In this document: piece after piece, positions 23,997 through 33,547 of the stretch | How the letters are laid out: the number at the start of each line of letters is the position of its first letter | Position numbering within the stretch: position 1 is the first letter of the stretch | Source: JBGSON01 sp041739085 | GTDB taxonomy: Bacteria; Patescibacteriota; Gracilibacteria; CAIRYL01 | Direction of reading: 5' to 3' | Assembly (NCBI GenBank): GCA_041739085.1 | Contig: JBGSON010000019.1 | Coordinates: 4,389 to 68,388, forward strand | DNA length: 64,000 nucleotides | Notes under the pieces: generated by a model | Databases searched by the model: none | Told to the model about the DNA's origin: nothing | What the model saw: only the letters and a program-made list of their open reading frames with translations | Translations under genes and position numbers: made by a program

Positions 23997-24545
23997 TCAT
24001 CTGCTCACACAAGGATTTCCTGTGATGAAAAACCGCCAGGGAAAGTCTTTTCCTTCTGATATTCCGATCCGCGAAGAAACTCCGATTTCAGATTCCGGGA
24101 TTTTTTTGAACTGAGAGATCCGGAAATCGCCATTTACTTCCTTTCCATTCAATTCTCTCGTAATCCCGAATGCACTACAGAGCTTTCCCGGTCCGGACGT
24201 CAGGTTTCTGAAAATCTTCGTTTTTCTTCTCTCTTCCATTGCGGAGATTCCTTCGACCGGTTCGACCGCCCTGATGAGGACTGCACCGCGCGAACCTTTG
24301 TTCGTCGTGATATTGAGGCAGTGGTACATCCCATAGATAAAATACACGTAGAGATGGGCATGGGTCTCGAGCATGATTCTGCTCCGGGGAGTGATGCGAT
24401 GCGCGTGGGAAGCGGGATCATCGCGATATGCTTCCGTTTCCACGATCATTCCTGAACAATTATTGTATTCAATCTTCGCGCCAAGGAGTTTTCTCGCTAT
24501 CTCCACGGAATCTTGCTCGAACCAGGATTTGTCGAAAAAATTCAT
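23997..24545 (-). CDS. 3-methyladenine DNA glycosylase (AAG/MPG family)
   Basis: A 182-residue base-excision repair glycosylase. Family motifs: ARKLLGAKIEY, IVETEAYRDDPASHAH (the Glu of ETEAY is the catalytic residue in the human enzyme), VYFIYGMYHCLNI, AVLIRAVEP and LTSGPGKLCSAFGI. I chose the ATG at 24545 (MNFFDKSWFEQDSVEIA) because it gives the normal family N-terminus; the frame extends to 24599. Confidence 0.93.
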   Translation of the reverse strand: MNFFDKSWFEQDSVEIARKLLGAKIEYNNCSGMIVETEAYRDDPASHAHRITPRSRIMLETHAHLYVYFIYGMYHCLNITTNKGSRGAVLIRAVEPVEGISAMEERRKTKIFRNLTSGPGKLCSAFGITRELNGKEVNGDFRISQFKKIPESEIGVSSRIGISEGKDFPWRFFITGNPCVSR

Positions 24546-24665
24546 GGGGATGAAGAGGATTCTGAAATGCATCATATCCGTCCTGAAGAGCATTTGCATA
24601 GAGATGAACTTCCTTTTTCTCCAAAAAAATAGTAAAATTCTATGAAATACAAATAAAAATTCCTC

Positions 24666-26738
24666 ATGGGAAATCCTGAAATACGTTCTTTCGATGGCGC
24701 TTATGAGAATCTAGGAACTCTTGAGCCCCTGGTTCAAAAACCTAAAGAAACACCTGGACAAAAGGAGGCGAGGAGAAAATCCGAAAGGGACAGAGCAAAA
24801 AAGGAAGAGGAAGGAAGGAAGATGAGGGAAACCCTCGAGGGAAGTAAGTTTTATCAACAGATACTGAATGCAAATCAAGGGGTTGCGCGGGCAATCCAAC
24901 GGGATATCTATGAGTGGAGCGCACGAATTGAGTCTGATGGGGTTCCGGAAGAAGGAGGAGATGAAAAAGAAAGAACAACTCCGCTCATAGGGATTGAAAG
25001 AGTTCGGGGAGAAATCGAAAATCAAGAAGCGAAACATTATGTGGAGCTCCTCCGTCCGGTTTTAGGAGATAAAGAGAAGCTTCAACAGATGTTTACCTTG
25101 CTCGATGCTTATTCCGAAGATATTCAACATGGCTTCTCCAGATCACCCGAAAGAAGAAGAGCTTTCATCGATGTGTATCTAAAAATTTCAGATAGAGATA
25201 CGAAACAAGACGTCGAGATTCGACTGTATGCCCTATTCGGGAAGCAGGACACGCATGCTGTTTTCGAGAGTATTGCGAATTCTCCTGAGCTTCAGAAGGG
25301 ATACTCCGCAACAACGAGAGAATCGCCTGATGCCCCGACACTTTCTGGGATGAGAGTATTCCGCCTGGGAAGAGGAGAATCCCTCACGGCGGCACGACAC
25401 GTTCAGGGAAAACATTCTCCCGAGGCAGTAAGGTCACTGCAGATGGGAGCAGCGGAGGAGAGAGAAGGGATCAATAAGTCCATTCGGAACTATCTCTTTG
25501 AGGATTCAGAAGGGAATACATACAGTAAGGAAATCTGTAATGACATCTGCATTCTCCTCAACGGATATCGCTGTCTTGATGATCCCGCAAAAATCCTTCA
25601 GCTTTCCCGGGAGCAGAAGATCGCATTTGCCGAACAGTATGAATTGATAACCGGAAAACCAAAACAGGAAGTCTATCTTGTTATCATGAGCGGAGATCGT
25701 TCAGCAAAAGGGATCGCACTCATGTCGGAAGCGGGAAAAAGCGGGGATGCATGGACAGCGATCCAGGAGAGCTATAAGGCAGGGACTGTCGAAGAATCCA
25801 TTCCCGCGGCCGTGAATGCCTTTCTCGCCGATCCGAGCATACCGGAAGAGGAAAAAAATGCGGTGAAAAAGAGTCTCGATGAATACGGAACTGCCTGGAA
25901 CTATTACCAGGAAGCGAAGAACGCGTACGAGAGATATCTCAAAGAGGAAGCGAAAAAGAGTTCCGAGGCGGGAATGACAGAGGAGGAGAGCACTGAAATC
26001 GCAGAAAGTTTTGGAGGCGAGGACGTCGCAGAAACATTTGCCAATATGGGGTGCACATTTCCCCAGGGGATCCCGGAATTTTCCCCTGACATGAAAGAAG
26101 TCGAGTTCACGGTGAATACGCCGGAGAGAGGCGAATCGACCGTTAGGGTTGAGAGGGGAGGAGGAAATCATTTCCAGTTTTACATCGTTGACGAAAACGC
26201 CCTGGACAGAGGAGATAAATCCGATGGAGTCCATAATGCCGGGAACTCTGAAGAAGGCGCAAGGGAGCTTCAGAAGAAATTCGAGAACGCGGTCGAGACC
26301 CGATATGTGAACGACCTGGTCGCGCATTACCTCCCCATGCCTGATCCTGAGACGAAAAAGGATGTCGACCAGTACTGGTACGACGAAGATATGATGCGAG
26401 TTTGGGAAAATCTCACGCCTCTTGTGGGAGAAAGGGGATTTGTAAAGCTCCTGAAGCTCATCGATTACGAAGTGAGAGTGCATCATAAGACCTACGAAAG
26501 CGTTTTTCGTGATGAGCTCCAGATCGGAGGGATCAACAATATGAGAATTGATCCCTGGCAAATCCGGAATCTTGCCTGGGTGCTCAGAGAGAGAGTCCCG
26601 ACAGAGAAAATGCGGGATGCCGGTACCATGGAATCGGAAAAGCCAGTATATGAATATAAAAATCTCCTTGATGATATGGAGCGGATTTCCGGGATCACCC
26701 GGAAAGAACAGCCTGATTCTAGAACCCCTACTTCCTAA
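24666..26738 (+). CDS. Large soluble protein, unknown function
   Basis: A 690-residue protein without signal peptide or TM helix, so cytoplasmic. Residues about 25-60 are Lys/Glu/Arg-rich and likely coiled coil; the rest is mixed helical and acidic with no motif I recognise. It resembles in style, but not by clear sequence, two other large charged proteins here (54501-56570 and the N-terminal half of 61292 onward). It is transcribed alone; a block of word-like repeats follows. Confidence 0.7.
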   Translation: MGNPEIRSFDGAYENLGTLEPLVQKPKETPGQKEARRKSERDRAKKEEEGRKMRETLEGSKFYQQILNANQGVARAIQRDIYEWSARIESDGVPEEGGDEKERTTPLIGIERVRGEIENQEAKHYVELLRPVLGDKEKLQQMFTLLDAYSEDIQHGFSRSPERRRAFIDVYLKISDRDTKQDVEIRLYALFGKQDTHAVFESIANSPELQKGYSATTRESPDAPTLSGMRVFRLGRGESLTAARHVQGKHSPEAVRSLQMGAAEEREGINKSIRNYLFEDSEGNTYSKEICNDICILLNGYRCLDDPAKILQLSREQKIAFAEQYELITGKPKQEVYLVIMSGDRSAKGIALMSEAGKSGDAWTAIQESYKAGTVEESIPAAVNAFLADPSIPEEEKNAVKKSLDEYGTAWNYYQEAKNAYERYLKEEAKKSSEAGMTEEESTEIAESFGGEDVAETFANMGCTFPQGIPEFSPDMKEVEFTVNTPERGESTVRVERGGGNHFQFYIVDENALDRGDKSDGVHNAGNSEEGARELQKKFENAVETRYVNDLVAHYLPMPDPETKKDVDQYWYDEDMMRVWENLTPLVGERGFVKLLKLIDYEVRVHHKTYESVFRDELQIGGINNMRIDPWQIRNLAWVLRERVPTEKMRDAGTMESEKPVYEYKNLLDDMERISGITRKEQPDSRTPTS

Positions 26739-26958
26739 TTCTTACTTCCTACTTCCTGCTTCTCTCCTCCGGCGCGCATGTAAGAATTAGGACTTGGGAA
26801 GTAGGAATTAGGAATCCAAATCACTTCCTACTTCTTAATTCCTACTTCCTACTTCTTACTTCCTGCTTCCCTCTTCCGGCGTATGTGAAAGAATTAGGAA
26901 TTAGGAAGTAAGAAGTAAGAATTAGGGGCCTCCCCCATTCATTTTTCCATCCCGTCCA
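26739..26958. repeat. Word-like degenerate repeats in both orientations (ACTTCCTACTTCC / GGAAGTAGGAATTAGG)
   Basis: About 200 bp made of short degenerate units, with two T-rich-strand runs (about 26727-26762, 26822-26872) alternating with two complementary runs (about 26781-26815, 26891-26932). The units CTTCCGGCG and CTCCGGCGCG separate them. The block can fold into two long hairpins. A related run is at about 36823-36862. Confidence 0.75.
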
Positions 26959-27528
26959 ATGTCAAAAACCAGCAAATCTCCTTCCACCGACCACGACACC
27001 ATCCTCGAACTCGAATACAAATACGCGAGTGAGACCGCGTTCCAGGCGATGGAAGACCGGCACAAGATTGTGAGCTTCTTCATCTCCCTCACGGGAATCG
27101 TAAGCTCTGTCATCTTTGGGATCAATGAATTCTCAAAGGGGATCAATCCCACGGTCATCGCTTTTTTTTCGTATATCGGTTTCGTTATCGGACTCCTTTT
27201 TCTCATGAACCTCGTCCGACTCCGGCAGGCGTGGCACGAGAGCATACGGGTCATGAATCAGATCAAGTCATACTACTTTCAGAAATCAGTCCTGAAAGAT
27301 CTGAAAGATGCGTTCCTCTGGAGAGAAGAAACGATCCCGAAGCCGGAGAAAGGATGGACGATCTTTTTCTTCTCCGTCATCCTCATCGCGCTTCTCGACA
27401 GCATCCTCTTTGCCGTGTCTCTTCTCTTTTTCCTTCCGGGAAGCATGGTGACTGTTTACGTGATCGGAATATCGATATTCATTGCTCAGCTCGCTCTCTA
27501 CTTCGCGATGCTGAAGTGGAATAAGTGA
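26959..27528 (+). CDS. Membrane protein with two pairs of TM helices
   Basis: A 189-residue protein. An N-terminal amphipathic helix (TILELEYKYASETAFQAMEDRHK) is followed by helices at about 37-57 and 64-86, a cytoplasmic part (about 88-128) and helices at about 131-155 and 160-182. The layout recalls SLATT-type or other 2TM+2TM proteins, but I see no diagnostic motif. Repeat blocks lie on both sides. Confidence 0.65.
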   Translation: MSKTSKSPSTDHDTILELEYKYASETAFQAMEDRHKIVSFFISLTGIVSSVIFGINEFSKGINPTVIAFFSYIGFVIGLLFLMNLVRLRQAWHESIRVMNQIKSYYFQKSVLKDLKDAFLWREETIPKPEKGWTIFFFSVILIALLDSILFAVSLLFFLPGSMVTVYVIGISIFIAQLALYFAMLKWNK

Positions 27529-27532
27529 GGGG

Positions 27533-27619
27533 AAACACAAAGCACAAAACACAAAAGAAAAAAGAAGAAGCGTTTGTTCTCTTCCTTTCTCTTTTGTGCT
27601 TTTTCTTTTTTCTTTTTGC
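27533..27619. repeat. A-rich/T-rich hairpin after membrane protein gene
   Basis: The left arm (AAAGCACAAAACACAAAAG plus AAAAAAGAAGAA) and the right arm (TTTCTCTTTTGTGCTTTTTC plus TTTTTTCTTTTTG) are near-complementary over about 30 bp. The T-rich 3' side could terminate transcription from 26959-27528. The same words occur at 11561-12052, 14514-14755 and 58131-58180. Confidence 0.7.
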
Positions 27620-27666
27620 ACTCTCTGAGCGTATAATCCTGATATTCTCTCATTTTGGATTTCGCC

Positions 27667-29247
27667 ATGATCCAGTTCCGGAAATTGATGATATGGGGGA
27701 TGACCAGTTGTGGTCTTTTTCTTGTTGCTCTTCCTCTCGCGGATGCATTCCATGAACCGGTTTTCGTCGACATGAACCTCAATGCGGAACTCTCGGAAGG
27801 AAAGGTGAGGCTCTGGTGGGATCCCTATCCGCTCGACGGATTCCAGTACTATCAGGTTGTTCGTTCGGACACGAACTCCGATCCGGTTTATCCGGAAGAC
27901 GGTTCGATCGCGCTCCTCAACGATTCCTCGTTCACTTTTTACTCAGATGTGAAACCGGAAGGGACGCAATACTACCGGATCTGCGCGGTCGCGGGAGAGA
28001 CACGGTATTGTTCAAAAGAAGTTTTCATCTTCACCGGTCTTTCCGATGATGCATCTCCCGGAGAAACATGTGAGGATGAAGAATGCGGCATCACTGCCGT
28101 CATTTCACTCGATCTGGAAGAAGTGCACGGAACGATCGTTCTCGCCTGGACGGTAGCAGGGGAGTTCCCTTACGGATACAAGATTATGAAAAGCATAGAG
28201 CAGCGCGACCCCACATATCCTCCTCAGGGAGATGATTCTTATGTTTACTTATCGGACGGGCAAGCGAGGACCTATATTGACCAGGACGTCGATGCAGGAG
28301 GAAAGTACTTCTACCGGGTATGCAAATCCCTCGCTGACGGTAGTTGCGGGGAATATTCGAATTCCGCGGAAATATCAGTTTCACTTCCTCCCGATAATGA
28401 AGATGACGGTGTTTCCATCACTCTCACAGCAGAAGAAGATGAAGAGGGGAATGTCCTTCTCTACTGGAACGCAGTTGGAGATTTTACAAAGGGGTATCAT
28501 CTCGTACGGAGCACGGAATTCCCCGATCCGGTATATCCTCCGATCGAAGGGGACACAACGGAATTTATATCCGAAGATTTCAGGAGAAGTTTTGAAGATG
28601 TGAATGTGGAAAACAGGATCACTTACTATTATCGGATATGCCGGTATCTCGGGAATGACGAATGCGGAGAGTACAGTAATACTGCTGAGATCACCGTTGG
28701 AGAATCTACTGCGATAATCGAAGAGCCGTTCCCCGACATCGCCGGACATGTCTTTGCAGAAGCGATCCTTTATGTCAAGAATGAAGGGATAGTCGAGGGA
28801 TATCCGGATGGCTTTTTCAGGCCGGACGGAATGATCAACCGCGCTGAATTCGTCAAGATCCTCATGGAGGCGAGATATCCGGAAGACTCCATGGGTTCAG
28901 CATGTTTCCCTGATATCGGTTCAGAGTGGTTCGCGCTCTATGTCTGCGGTGCAAAAACACTCGGGATCATCGAGGGGAGGGGCGACGGGAATTTTGCTCC
29001 GGATTCCAACGTTAATTTCGCGGAAGCAGCAAAGATCCTTGTACTCGTGTTTTACCGGTTTGAACCGGCAGACCGAGGGAGCGAGTGGTATGAAAAATAT
29101 ATCCATGTCCTTCAGCTCTCAAACGCTATCCCCCAGACGATCATGAGCATTGACCAACCCGTCACCCGCGCCGAAATGGCGGAAATGATCATGCGGCTTC
29201 GGGAAGGGATCGAAGACAGCCCTTCGAACATATTGCTCGGCTCATGA
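27667..29247 (+). CDS. Secreted protein with FN3-like domains and three SLH motifs
   Basis: A 526-residue protein. I chose the ATG at 27667 over the TTG at 27655. The signal peptide ends at about residue 28 (LVALPLADA). Three FN3-like repeats follow (about 28-125, 140-235, 250-345), each with an LxWxx...GYxxxRS...PxYP...YYYRIC pattern and paired cysteines. Three SLH motifs occupy about 355-515 (IVEGYPDGFFRPDGMINRAEFVKI is the clearest). It is a paralogue of 35020-36582 with the same order. A TATAAT box is at 27632-27637. It overlaps the transporter gene by 4 bp (ATGA). The likely role is a wall-bound surface protein. Confidence 0.85.
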   Translation: MIQFRKLMIWGMTSCGLFLVALPLADAFHEPVFVDMNLNAELSEGKVRLWWDPYPLDGFQYYQVVRSDTNSDPVYPEDGSIALLNDSSFTFYSDVKPEGTQYYRICAVAGETRYCSKEVFIFTGLSDDASPGETCEDEECGITAVISLDLEEVHGTIVLAWTVAGEFPYGYKIMKSIEQRDPTYPPQGDDSYVYLSDGQARTYIDQDVDAGGKYFYRVCKSLADGSCGEYSNSAEISVSLPPDNEDDGVSITLTAEEDEEGNVLLYWNAVGDFTKGYHLVRSTEFPDPVYPPIEGDTTEFISEDFRRSFEDVNVENRITYYYRICRYLGNDECGEYSNTAEITVGESTAIIEEPFPDIAGHVFAEAILYVKNEGIVEGYPDGFFRPDGMINRAEFVKILMEARYPEDSMGSACFPDIGSEWFALYVCGAKTLGIIEGRGDGNFAPDSNVNFAEAAKILVLVFYRFEPADRGSEWYEKYIHVLQLSNAIPQTIMSIDQPVTRAEMAEMIMRLREGIEDSPSNILLGS

Positions 29248-30167
29248 ATTTTTTTGTTTTCCTGGAGAAATATTTCTGGGCGGTATTCATCCTCGGATTT
29301 CTCTCGGGGCTTTTGTTTCCGCAATTTGGCGAACACCTCGGATTTTTGATTATGCCGTTGCTCATGGCGATCTTATTTTTTACGTTTCTCAAAATCGACG
29401 TCGGAGAAGTTGTAACGAAATTGAAAAGACCGGGGCTTCTCCTCTATGTCGCCATTATATTTCTTCTGGCGTATCCCGCATTCGTGTATTTGGCAGTGGT
29501 CTGCATCGATGCGGATTTCGCATTTGCGCTCCTTCTCCTTGCGGCAATGCCTGCAGGGGTCTCCACTCCGGCGCTCAGCGATATATATCATGCGGATGTT
29601 CCGCTGTCATTCTGCATAGTCGTCATCACACACTTTCTCCTTCCGGTTACGCTTCCTCTCCTTCTCCTACTGTATTCTCCAAACGGAGTGTCTGTTGACG
29701 CATTAAGTATTTTTCATTCCACCGTTCTCTTTGTATTCATCCCTGTCATCCTCTCCCAACTCTGGAAGCGTTTCTTTCAGTCGACGATCCCCCGGATGAG
29801 AGGATTCATCACAGGCATCAATGTCCTTATCCTGTTTTTTCAGTTTTACGTCGTGGTATCCATAAACCGTTCTCTTATTTTCGAAAATGTGGGGCATGTC
29901 CTCATTGCCGTAATATTTCTCCATGTGTTTTTTCTCCTCTCCCATTTCATCGGATACGCCACCCCATTCTGGAGACCGCAGAAAGAAAAAATCACCTTTT
30001 CTCTCTCAAAGACATACTGCAACAACGCTCTCGCCACAGGACTCGCGCTGACATTTTTTAGTCCCCATGTCGCGCTCCTCGTTATGCTCTCAGAAGTTCC
30101 ATGGATAACCATGCAGGGGCCTTCACATGTCCTATTTCAGTTGTGCCGCAAATACAAGAAAGAATAA
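29244..30167 (+). CDS. Bile acid:sodium symporter (SBF)-family transporter
   Basis: A 307-residue protein with about nine or ten hydrophobic helices. The segments LLAAMPAGVSTPALSDIYHADVPLS and SKTYCNNALATGLALTFF match the crossover regions of the SBF/BASS/ACR3 fold. The substrate cannot be inferred; family members carry bile acids, organic anions, arsenite or pantothenate-type compounds. Its start overlaps the stop of the FN3-SLH gene by 4 bp, so it is translationally coupled to a surface protein. Confidence 0.78.
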   Translation: MNFFVFLEKYFWAVFILGFLSGLLFPQFGEHLGFLIMPLLMAILFFTFLKIDVGEVVTKLKRPGLLLYVAIIFLLAYPAFVYLAVVCIDADFAFALLLLAAMPAGVSTPALSDIYHADVPLSFCIVVITHFLLPVTLPLLLLLYSPNGVSVDALSIFHSTVLFVFIPVILSQLWKRFFQSTIPRMRGFITGINVLILFFQFYVVVSINRSLIFENVGHVLIAVIFLHVFFLLSHFIGYATPFWRPQKEKITFSLSKTYCNNALATGLALTFFSPHVALLVMLSEVPWITMQGPSHVLFQLCRKYKKE

Positions 30168-30176
30168 AAAATAAAT

Positions 30177-30205
30177 TTGACAGGAATGAATTAGCACTCT
30201 AAACT
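30177..30205 (+). promoter_or_regulatory. Sigma70-like promoter of clpB
   Basis: The -35 is TTGACA (30177-30182) and the -10 TAAACT (30200-30205), with a 17-bp spacer. The -10 lies inside the CIRCE operator, so repressor and RNA polymerase would compete. Confidence 0.65.
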
Positions 30206-30217
30206 CAAGAGTGCTAA
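30191..30217 (+). promoter_or_regulatory. CIRCE operator (HrcA binding site)
   Basis: TTAGCACTC-N9-GAGTGCTAA, a perfect match to the CIRCE consensus, 15 bp before the clpB start codon. It predicts heat-shock control of clpB by HrcA. No hrcA is in the window. Confidence 0.95.
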
Positions 30218-30232
30218 TTTATTACAGAACCG

Positions 30233-32815
30233 ATGAAACCAGGAAAATTCACATTAAAGCTTCAGGAGACGCTCTCAGACGCCCAGTCGAGCGCAAATAT
30301 TGGAGGCCACGGCATAGTGACAAACTTCCATATCCTGAGGTCATTCCTTGAGCAGGAGGGGAGCGTTGTAAAGGAGATCCTCCTCAAGCTGGAGGCAAAG
30401 CCCGATATTATTCTCAGCGCCGTTCAACAGAAGATCGGTAATCTCCCGAAGGTCGAGGGGGGAGAGCTTCATTTTGAACGTGATGTCCAAAAAGTTTTTC
30501 TCGAGGCAGAAAAGATCATGGCGAAGATGAAAGACGAGTATCTCTCCATCGACCATGTCTTCCTTGCGATGGCAAAAGTCTCCGGAACTGATGTGAAGGA
30601 CGCAATCTTCGATGCATACTCCATCAAGTCGGAAGATGTGGAGAAGATCGTCCTAGAACTCCGAAAGGGGAATCCGGCCGGGGAAAATGGGGGGGAGTCT
30701 CCACAAAAAGCGCTCGAAGAATTCGGGATAAACCTCACTCATCTCGCTGCTGAGGGAAAGATCGATCCGGTGATCGGCAGAGATGACGAGATCAGGAGAA
30801 CGATCCAGATCCTCTCGAGGAGAACGAAAAACAATCCCGTGCTCATCGGGGATCCGGGAGTCGGGAAAACAGCGATCGTCGAAGGCCTTGCCCGGAGGAT
30901 CTATGAGAGGAATGTTCCTGATTCGCTACTCAACAAAGAGATCATTGCGCTCGATCTCGGCGCGCTCATCGCCGGGACATCGTATCGGGGAGATTTTGAA
31001 AAACGCCTGAAAGCGGTCATCAGGGAAGTGGAGCAATCGAACGGCGAAGTCATCCTCTTCATCGACGAACTCCATACGATCGTCGGTGCGGGGAAAACAG
31101 AAGGTTCTTCGGACGCAGGGAATCTTCTGAAGCCTGCGCTCGCAAAAGGATCGCTCCATACGATCGGGGCGACGACGATCAAGGAATACCGGAATCACAT
31201 CGAGAAAGATGCCGCTCTTGAACGGAGATTTCAGCCGGTGCTCGTTGAAGAGCCCAATGTGGAGGATGCGATCGCGATCCTCCGCGGGATCAAAGACCGC
31301 TACGAGATGCATCATGGCATACGGATCTCGGATCCGGCGATCATCGCGGCTGTCGAGCTTTCCCATCGGTATATCAGCGACCGCCAGCTTCCGGACAAGG
31401 CGATCGACCTCGTTGATGAAGCGGCAGCAGCCCTGAAAATGGAGATCACGAGCGAGCCGATCGAACTCGAGAAGAAGAGAAAAAAACTCATCACCCTCGA
31501 GATCGAGCAGGAAGCGCTGAAAAAAGAAAAAGACGCGGGGAGCAAGAAGCGTCTTGAGGAAGGAAGGAAAGAGATCGCAGACCTCAAGGAATCTATTCAG
31601 GCGCTTGAGCTCACTTTCTCGCGCGAGAAGGAGCTTATTGAAAATCTTACCAATCTTCAGAAAGAATATGAAAAATGCCGGTTTGAGGCAGAAACGAGCA
31701 AAAAGAAAGCCGATTATCAGAGAGCAGCGGAACTCTGCTACAGTACGATCCCCGAGATCGAGAAGAAGATAAAGAAAGCGGAAGGGGAGCTCCAGAAACA
31801 GAAGGAAAAGGGGAGTTCTCTCCTCCGCGAAGAAGTGACTCCGGAAGATATCGCTCTTGTCATCTCACGCTGGACGGGAATTCCGGTTTCCAAGCTCGTG
31901 GAGTCGGAAAAATCAAAACTCCTCCGGCTTGAGGATGAACTCGCGAAGAGAGTCATCAGCCAGAAGAAAGCGATCTCTGCGGTCTCCAATGCGATCCGGA
32001 GGTCAAGGGCGGGATTATCCGACGGGAAGAAACCGATCGGGTCATTCCTCTTCCTCGGCCCGACCGGAGTAGGAAAGACTGAGCTTGCGAAGGGTCTTGC
32101 GATGTTCCTCTTTAACGACGAGAGCGCGCTCATCCGGATCGACATGTCCGAATACATGGAAAAATTTTCCATTCAGCGCCTCATCGGAGCGCCTCCCGGA
32201 TATGTCGGATACGATGAAGGGGGACAGCTCACGGAAGCAGTGCGGAGAAAACCTTTCAGCGTCATCCTCTTCGACGAAATCGAAAAGGCCCATCCTGATG
32301 TCTGGAATGTCCTTCTTCAGATCCTCGACGACGGGAGACTCACGGACTCGAAAGGGAGGACCGTGGATTTCAAGAACACGGTCATCATCATGACATCGAA
32401 TTTCGGTTCTCAGCTCATCCTCGAAGACCGGAACGAAAAGATCACGAAAGAACTGGAGAATAAAATCCATGAACTCCTCCGAAAAGCGTTCCGTCCAGAA
32501 TTCCTGAACCGGCTCGACGACATCATCATTTTCGACAGGCTCACGAAAAGCGATATCGAGGAGATCATTTACCTCGAACTTAATAAGATCAAGCCAAGAC
32601 TCCAGAAAATGAGTTTACATGTAGAATTCGATCCCTCGGTCATAAAACATCTCCTCGAGACGGGGTACGATCCACATTTCGGAGCGAGGCCACTCAAACG
32701 GATCATTGAGAAGGACATCCTTGATGAACTCGCGAAAACTGTTCTCGAAGGCGATTATAAACCGGAGAATAAACTCGTTATCAGCGTCAAGAACAAGAGG
32801 ATTACGGTAAGATAG
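30233..32815 (+). CDS. clpB: ClpB-type AAA+ disaggregase
   Basis: An 860-residue Hsp100 chaperone that, with DnaK, extracts polypeptides from aggregates. Domains: Clp_N (about 1-145), AAA1 with Walker A GDPGVGKT (about 206-213) and Walker [10 protein letters not shown], a long coiled-coil middle domain (about 410-535), AAA2 with Walker A GPTGVGKT (about 610-617) and [14 protein letters not shown], and a D2-small C-terminus. The long middle domain and TSNFGS in AAA2 (ClpC usually has TSNVGA) favour ClpB over ClpC, and I see no ClpP-binding loop. A perfect CIRCE operator upstream predicts HrcA control. Confidence 0.93.
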   Translation: MKPGKFTLKLQETLSDAQSSANIGGHGIVTNFHILRSFLEQEGSVVKEILLKLEAKPDIILSAVQQKIGNLPKVEGGELHFERDVQKVFLEAEKIMAKMKDEYLSIDHVFLAMAKVSGTDVKDAIFDAYSIKSEDVEKIVLELRKGNPAGENGGESPQKALEEFGINLTHLAAEGKIDPVIGRDDEIRRTIQILSRRTKNNPVLIGDPGVGKTAIVEGLARRIYERNVPDSLLNKEIIALDLGALIAGTSYRGDFEKRLKAVIREVEQSNGEVILFIDELHTIVGAGKTEGSSDAGNLLKPALAKGSLHTIGATTIKEYRNHIEKDAALERRFQPVLVEEPNVEDAIAILRGIKDRYEMHHGIRISDPAIIAAVELSHRYISDRQLPDKAIDLVDEAAAALKMEITSEPIELEKKRKKLITLEIEQEALKKEKDAGSKKRLEEGRKEIADLKESIQALELTFSREKELIENLTNLQKEYEKCRFEAETSKKKADYQRAAELCYSTIPEIEKKIKKAEGELQKQKEKGSSLLREEVTPEDIALVISRWTGIPVSKLVESEKSKLLRLEDELAKRVISQKKAISAVSNAIRRSRAGLSDGKKPIGSFLFLGPTGVGKTELAKGLAMFLFNDESALIRIDMSEYMEKFSIQRLIGAPPGYVGYDEGGQLTEAVRRKPFSVILFDEIEKAHPDVWNVLLQILDDGRLTDSKGRTVDFKNTVIIMTSNFGSQLILEDRNEKITKELENKIHELLRKAFRPEFLNRLDDIIIFDRLTKSDIEEIIYLELNKIKPRLQKMSLHVEFDPSVIKHLLETGYDPHFGARPLKRIIEKDILDELAKTVLEGDYKPENKLVISVKNKRITVR

Positions 32816-33369
32816 TGAACAAAATATTAGTTCAATTATAATTTTGGCAGGCTCGTTCCTTCTCCATATGTTCGCAATCGATGACCATAAGCCTTATGTG
32901 TTGATTTCTTCGCTCATCGGGAATGAAGAGAAATGTCGAGTCTCAATGTAGTTCTTATGGAATTCTTTCTTGTGAATCCGCTCATCCCATCGATAGTGCG
33001 GCCACTTGTCGTTTGATTGCTGTTATCCGCATATTGATCGTCTCTCTCGCAGCAAATTCCAAATTCGTTGATGATCCAAGCTGTTCCCGGGTGCGAGTGA
33101 CAAGTGAGGGGATCGCTGAGTGAAAAGCATCCCGGAGCGATGCATCGACGTCATTATCGATGATGCGTCGAAGGGTTTGTTCTATGAGTTCGGTCGGAGC
33201 ATCTCCATTCATAGATATGTGGAATACGGTCTCTGCATTCTACCATCTTATTATGGATATGAGGTCTTTATCCTAGTGTTTTCTTGGTTTATGAAGGATT
33301 TCTTAATTTGCTGTTCACAATATCCGCTTGGCGTGATATACATGACTCTCGCTCTTTGACATAATATAT

Positions 33370-33451
33370 TGGCAGGTATCATTCTCTTTTCAAATTAGGG
33401 AAGGTCTTGCAAAAGTGCTCTTCCTATTGAAGAGAGAAACCCTGCCTGCCA
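33370..33451 (+). ncRNA. Candidate structured RNA or inverted-repeat element (82-nt three-tier hairpin)
   Basis: Three nested stems. The outer is 7 bp (33370-33376 TGGCAGG with 33445-33451 CCTGCCA). The middle is 12 bp without mismatch apart from one G-T (33382-33393 TTCTCTTTTCAA with 33427-33438 TTGAAGAGAGAA). The inner is 7 bp with one bulged G (33396-33403 with 33420-33426). It lies about 100 nt before a small lipoprotein gene. It fits no riboswitch class that I know. It could also be the remains of a transposon-type element. The strand is assigned only from the downstream gene. Confidence 0.45.
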
Positions 33452-33534
33452 TAAAATAATGTCAGTGCTGGAGATCCATTTCATATTTCTGAAATCCATC
33501 TCCCGGCTGACACGGCATTTCAAAAACTCCACAG

Positions 33535-33541
33535 AAAGGAG
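33535..33541 (+). promoter_or_regulatory. Strong Shine-Dalgarno site before the lipoprotein gene
   Basis: AAAGGAG lies 6 nt before the ATG at 33548. It stands out because most genes in the window have no recognisable Shine-Dalgarno sequence. Confidence 0.75.
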
Positions 33542-33547
33542 AAACAG

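Larger units (their letters stand above)
32816..33547. other. Long intergenic stretch with an 82-nt hairpin, no clear gene
   Basis: It starts with a repeat word (ACAAAATATTAGTTCA, 32819-32834). The middle has only short frames; a 76-codon minus frame at 32982-33212 is the most protein-like but has no recognisable motif. A TTGACA lies at 33356-33361. The long hairpin at 33370-33451 and the strong ribosome site at 33535-33541 follow. Confidence 0.5.

Noticed and set aside
26739..26958. Possible CRISPR array
   Set aside because: Units are short, degenerate and contiguous, with no regular spacer; no cas genes nearby.
30233..32815. ClpC instead of ClpB
   Set aside because: The middle domain is long, AAA2 has TSNFGS and no ClpP-binding loop is visible, so ClpB fits better.
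32982..33212. 76-codon minus-strand frame
   Set aside because: Mildly protein-like, but with no motif, ribosome site or operon context; too weak to call a gene.
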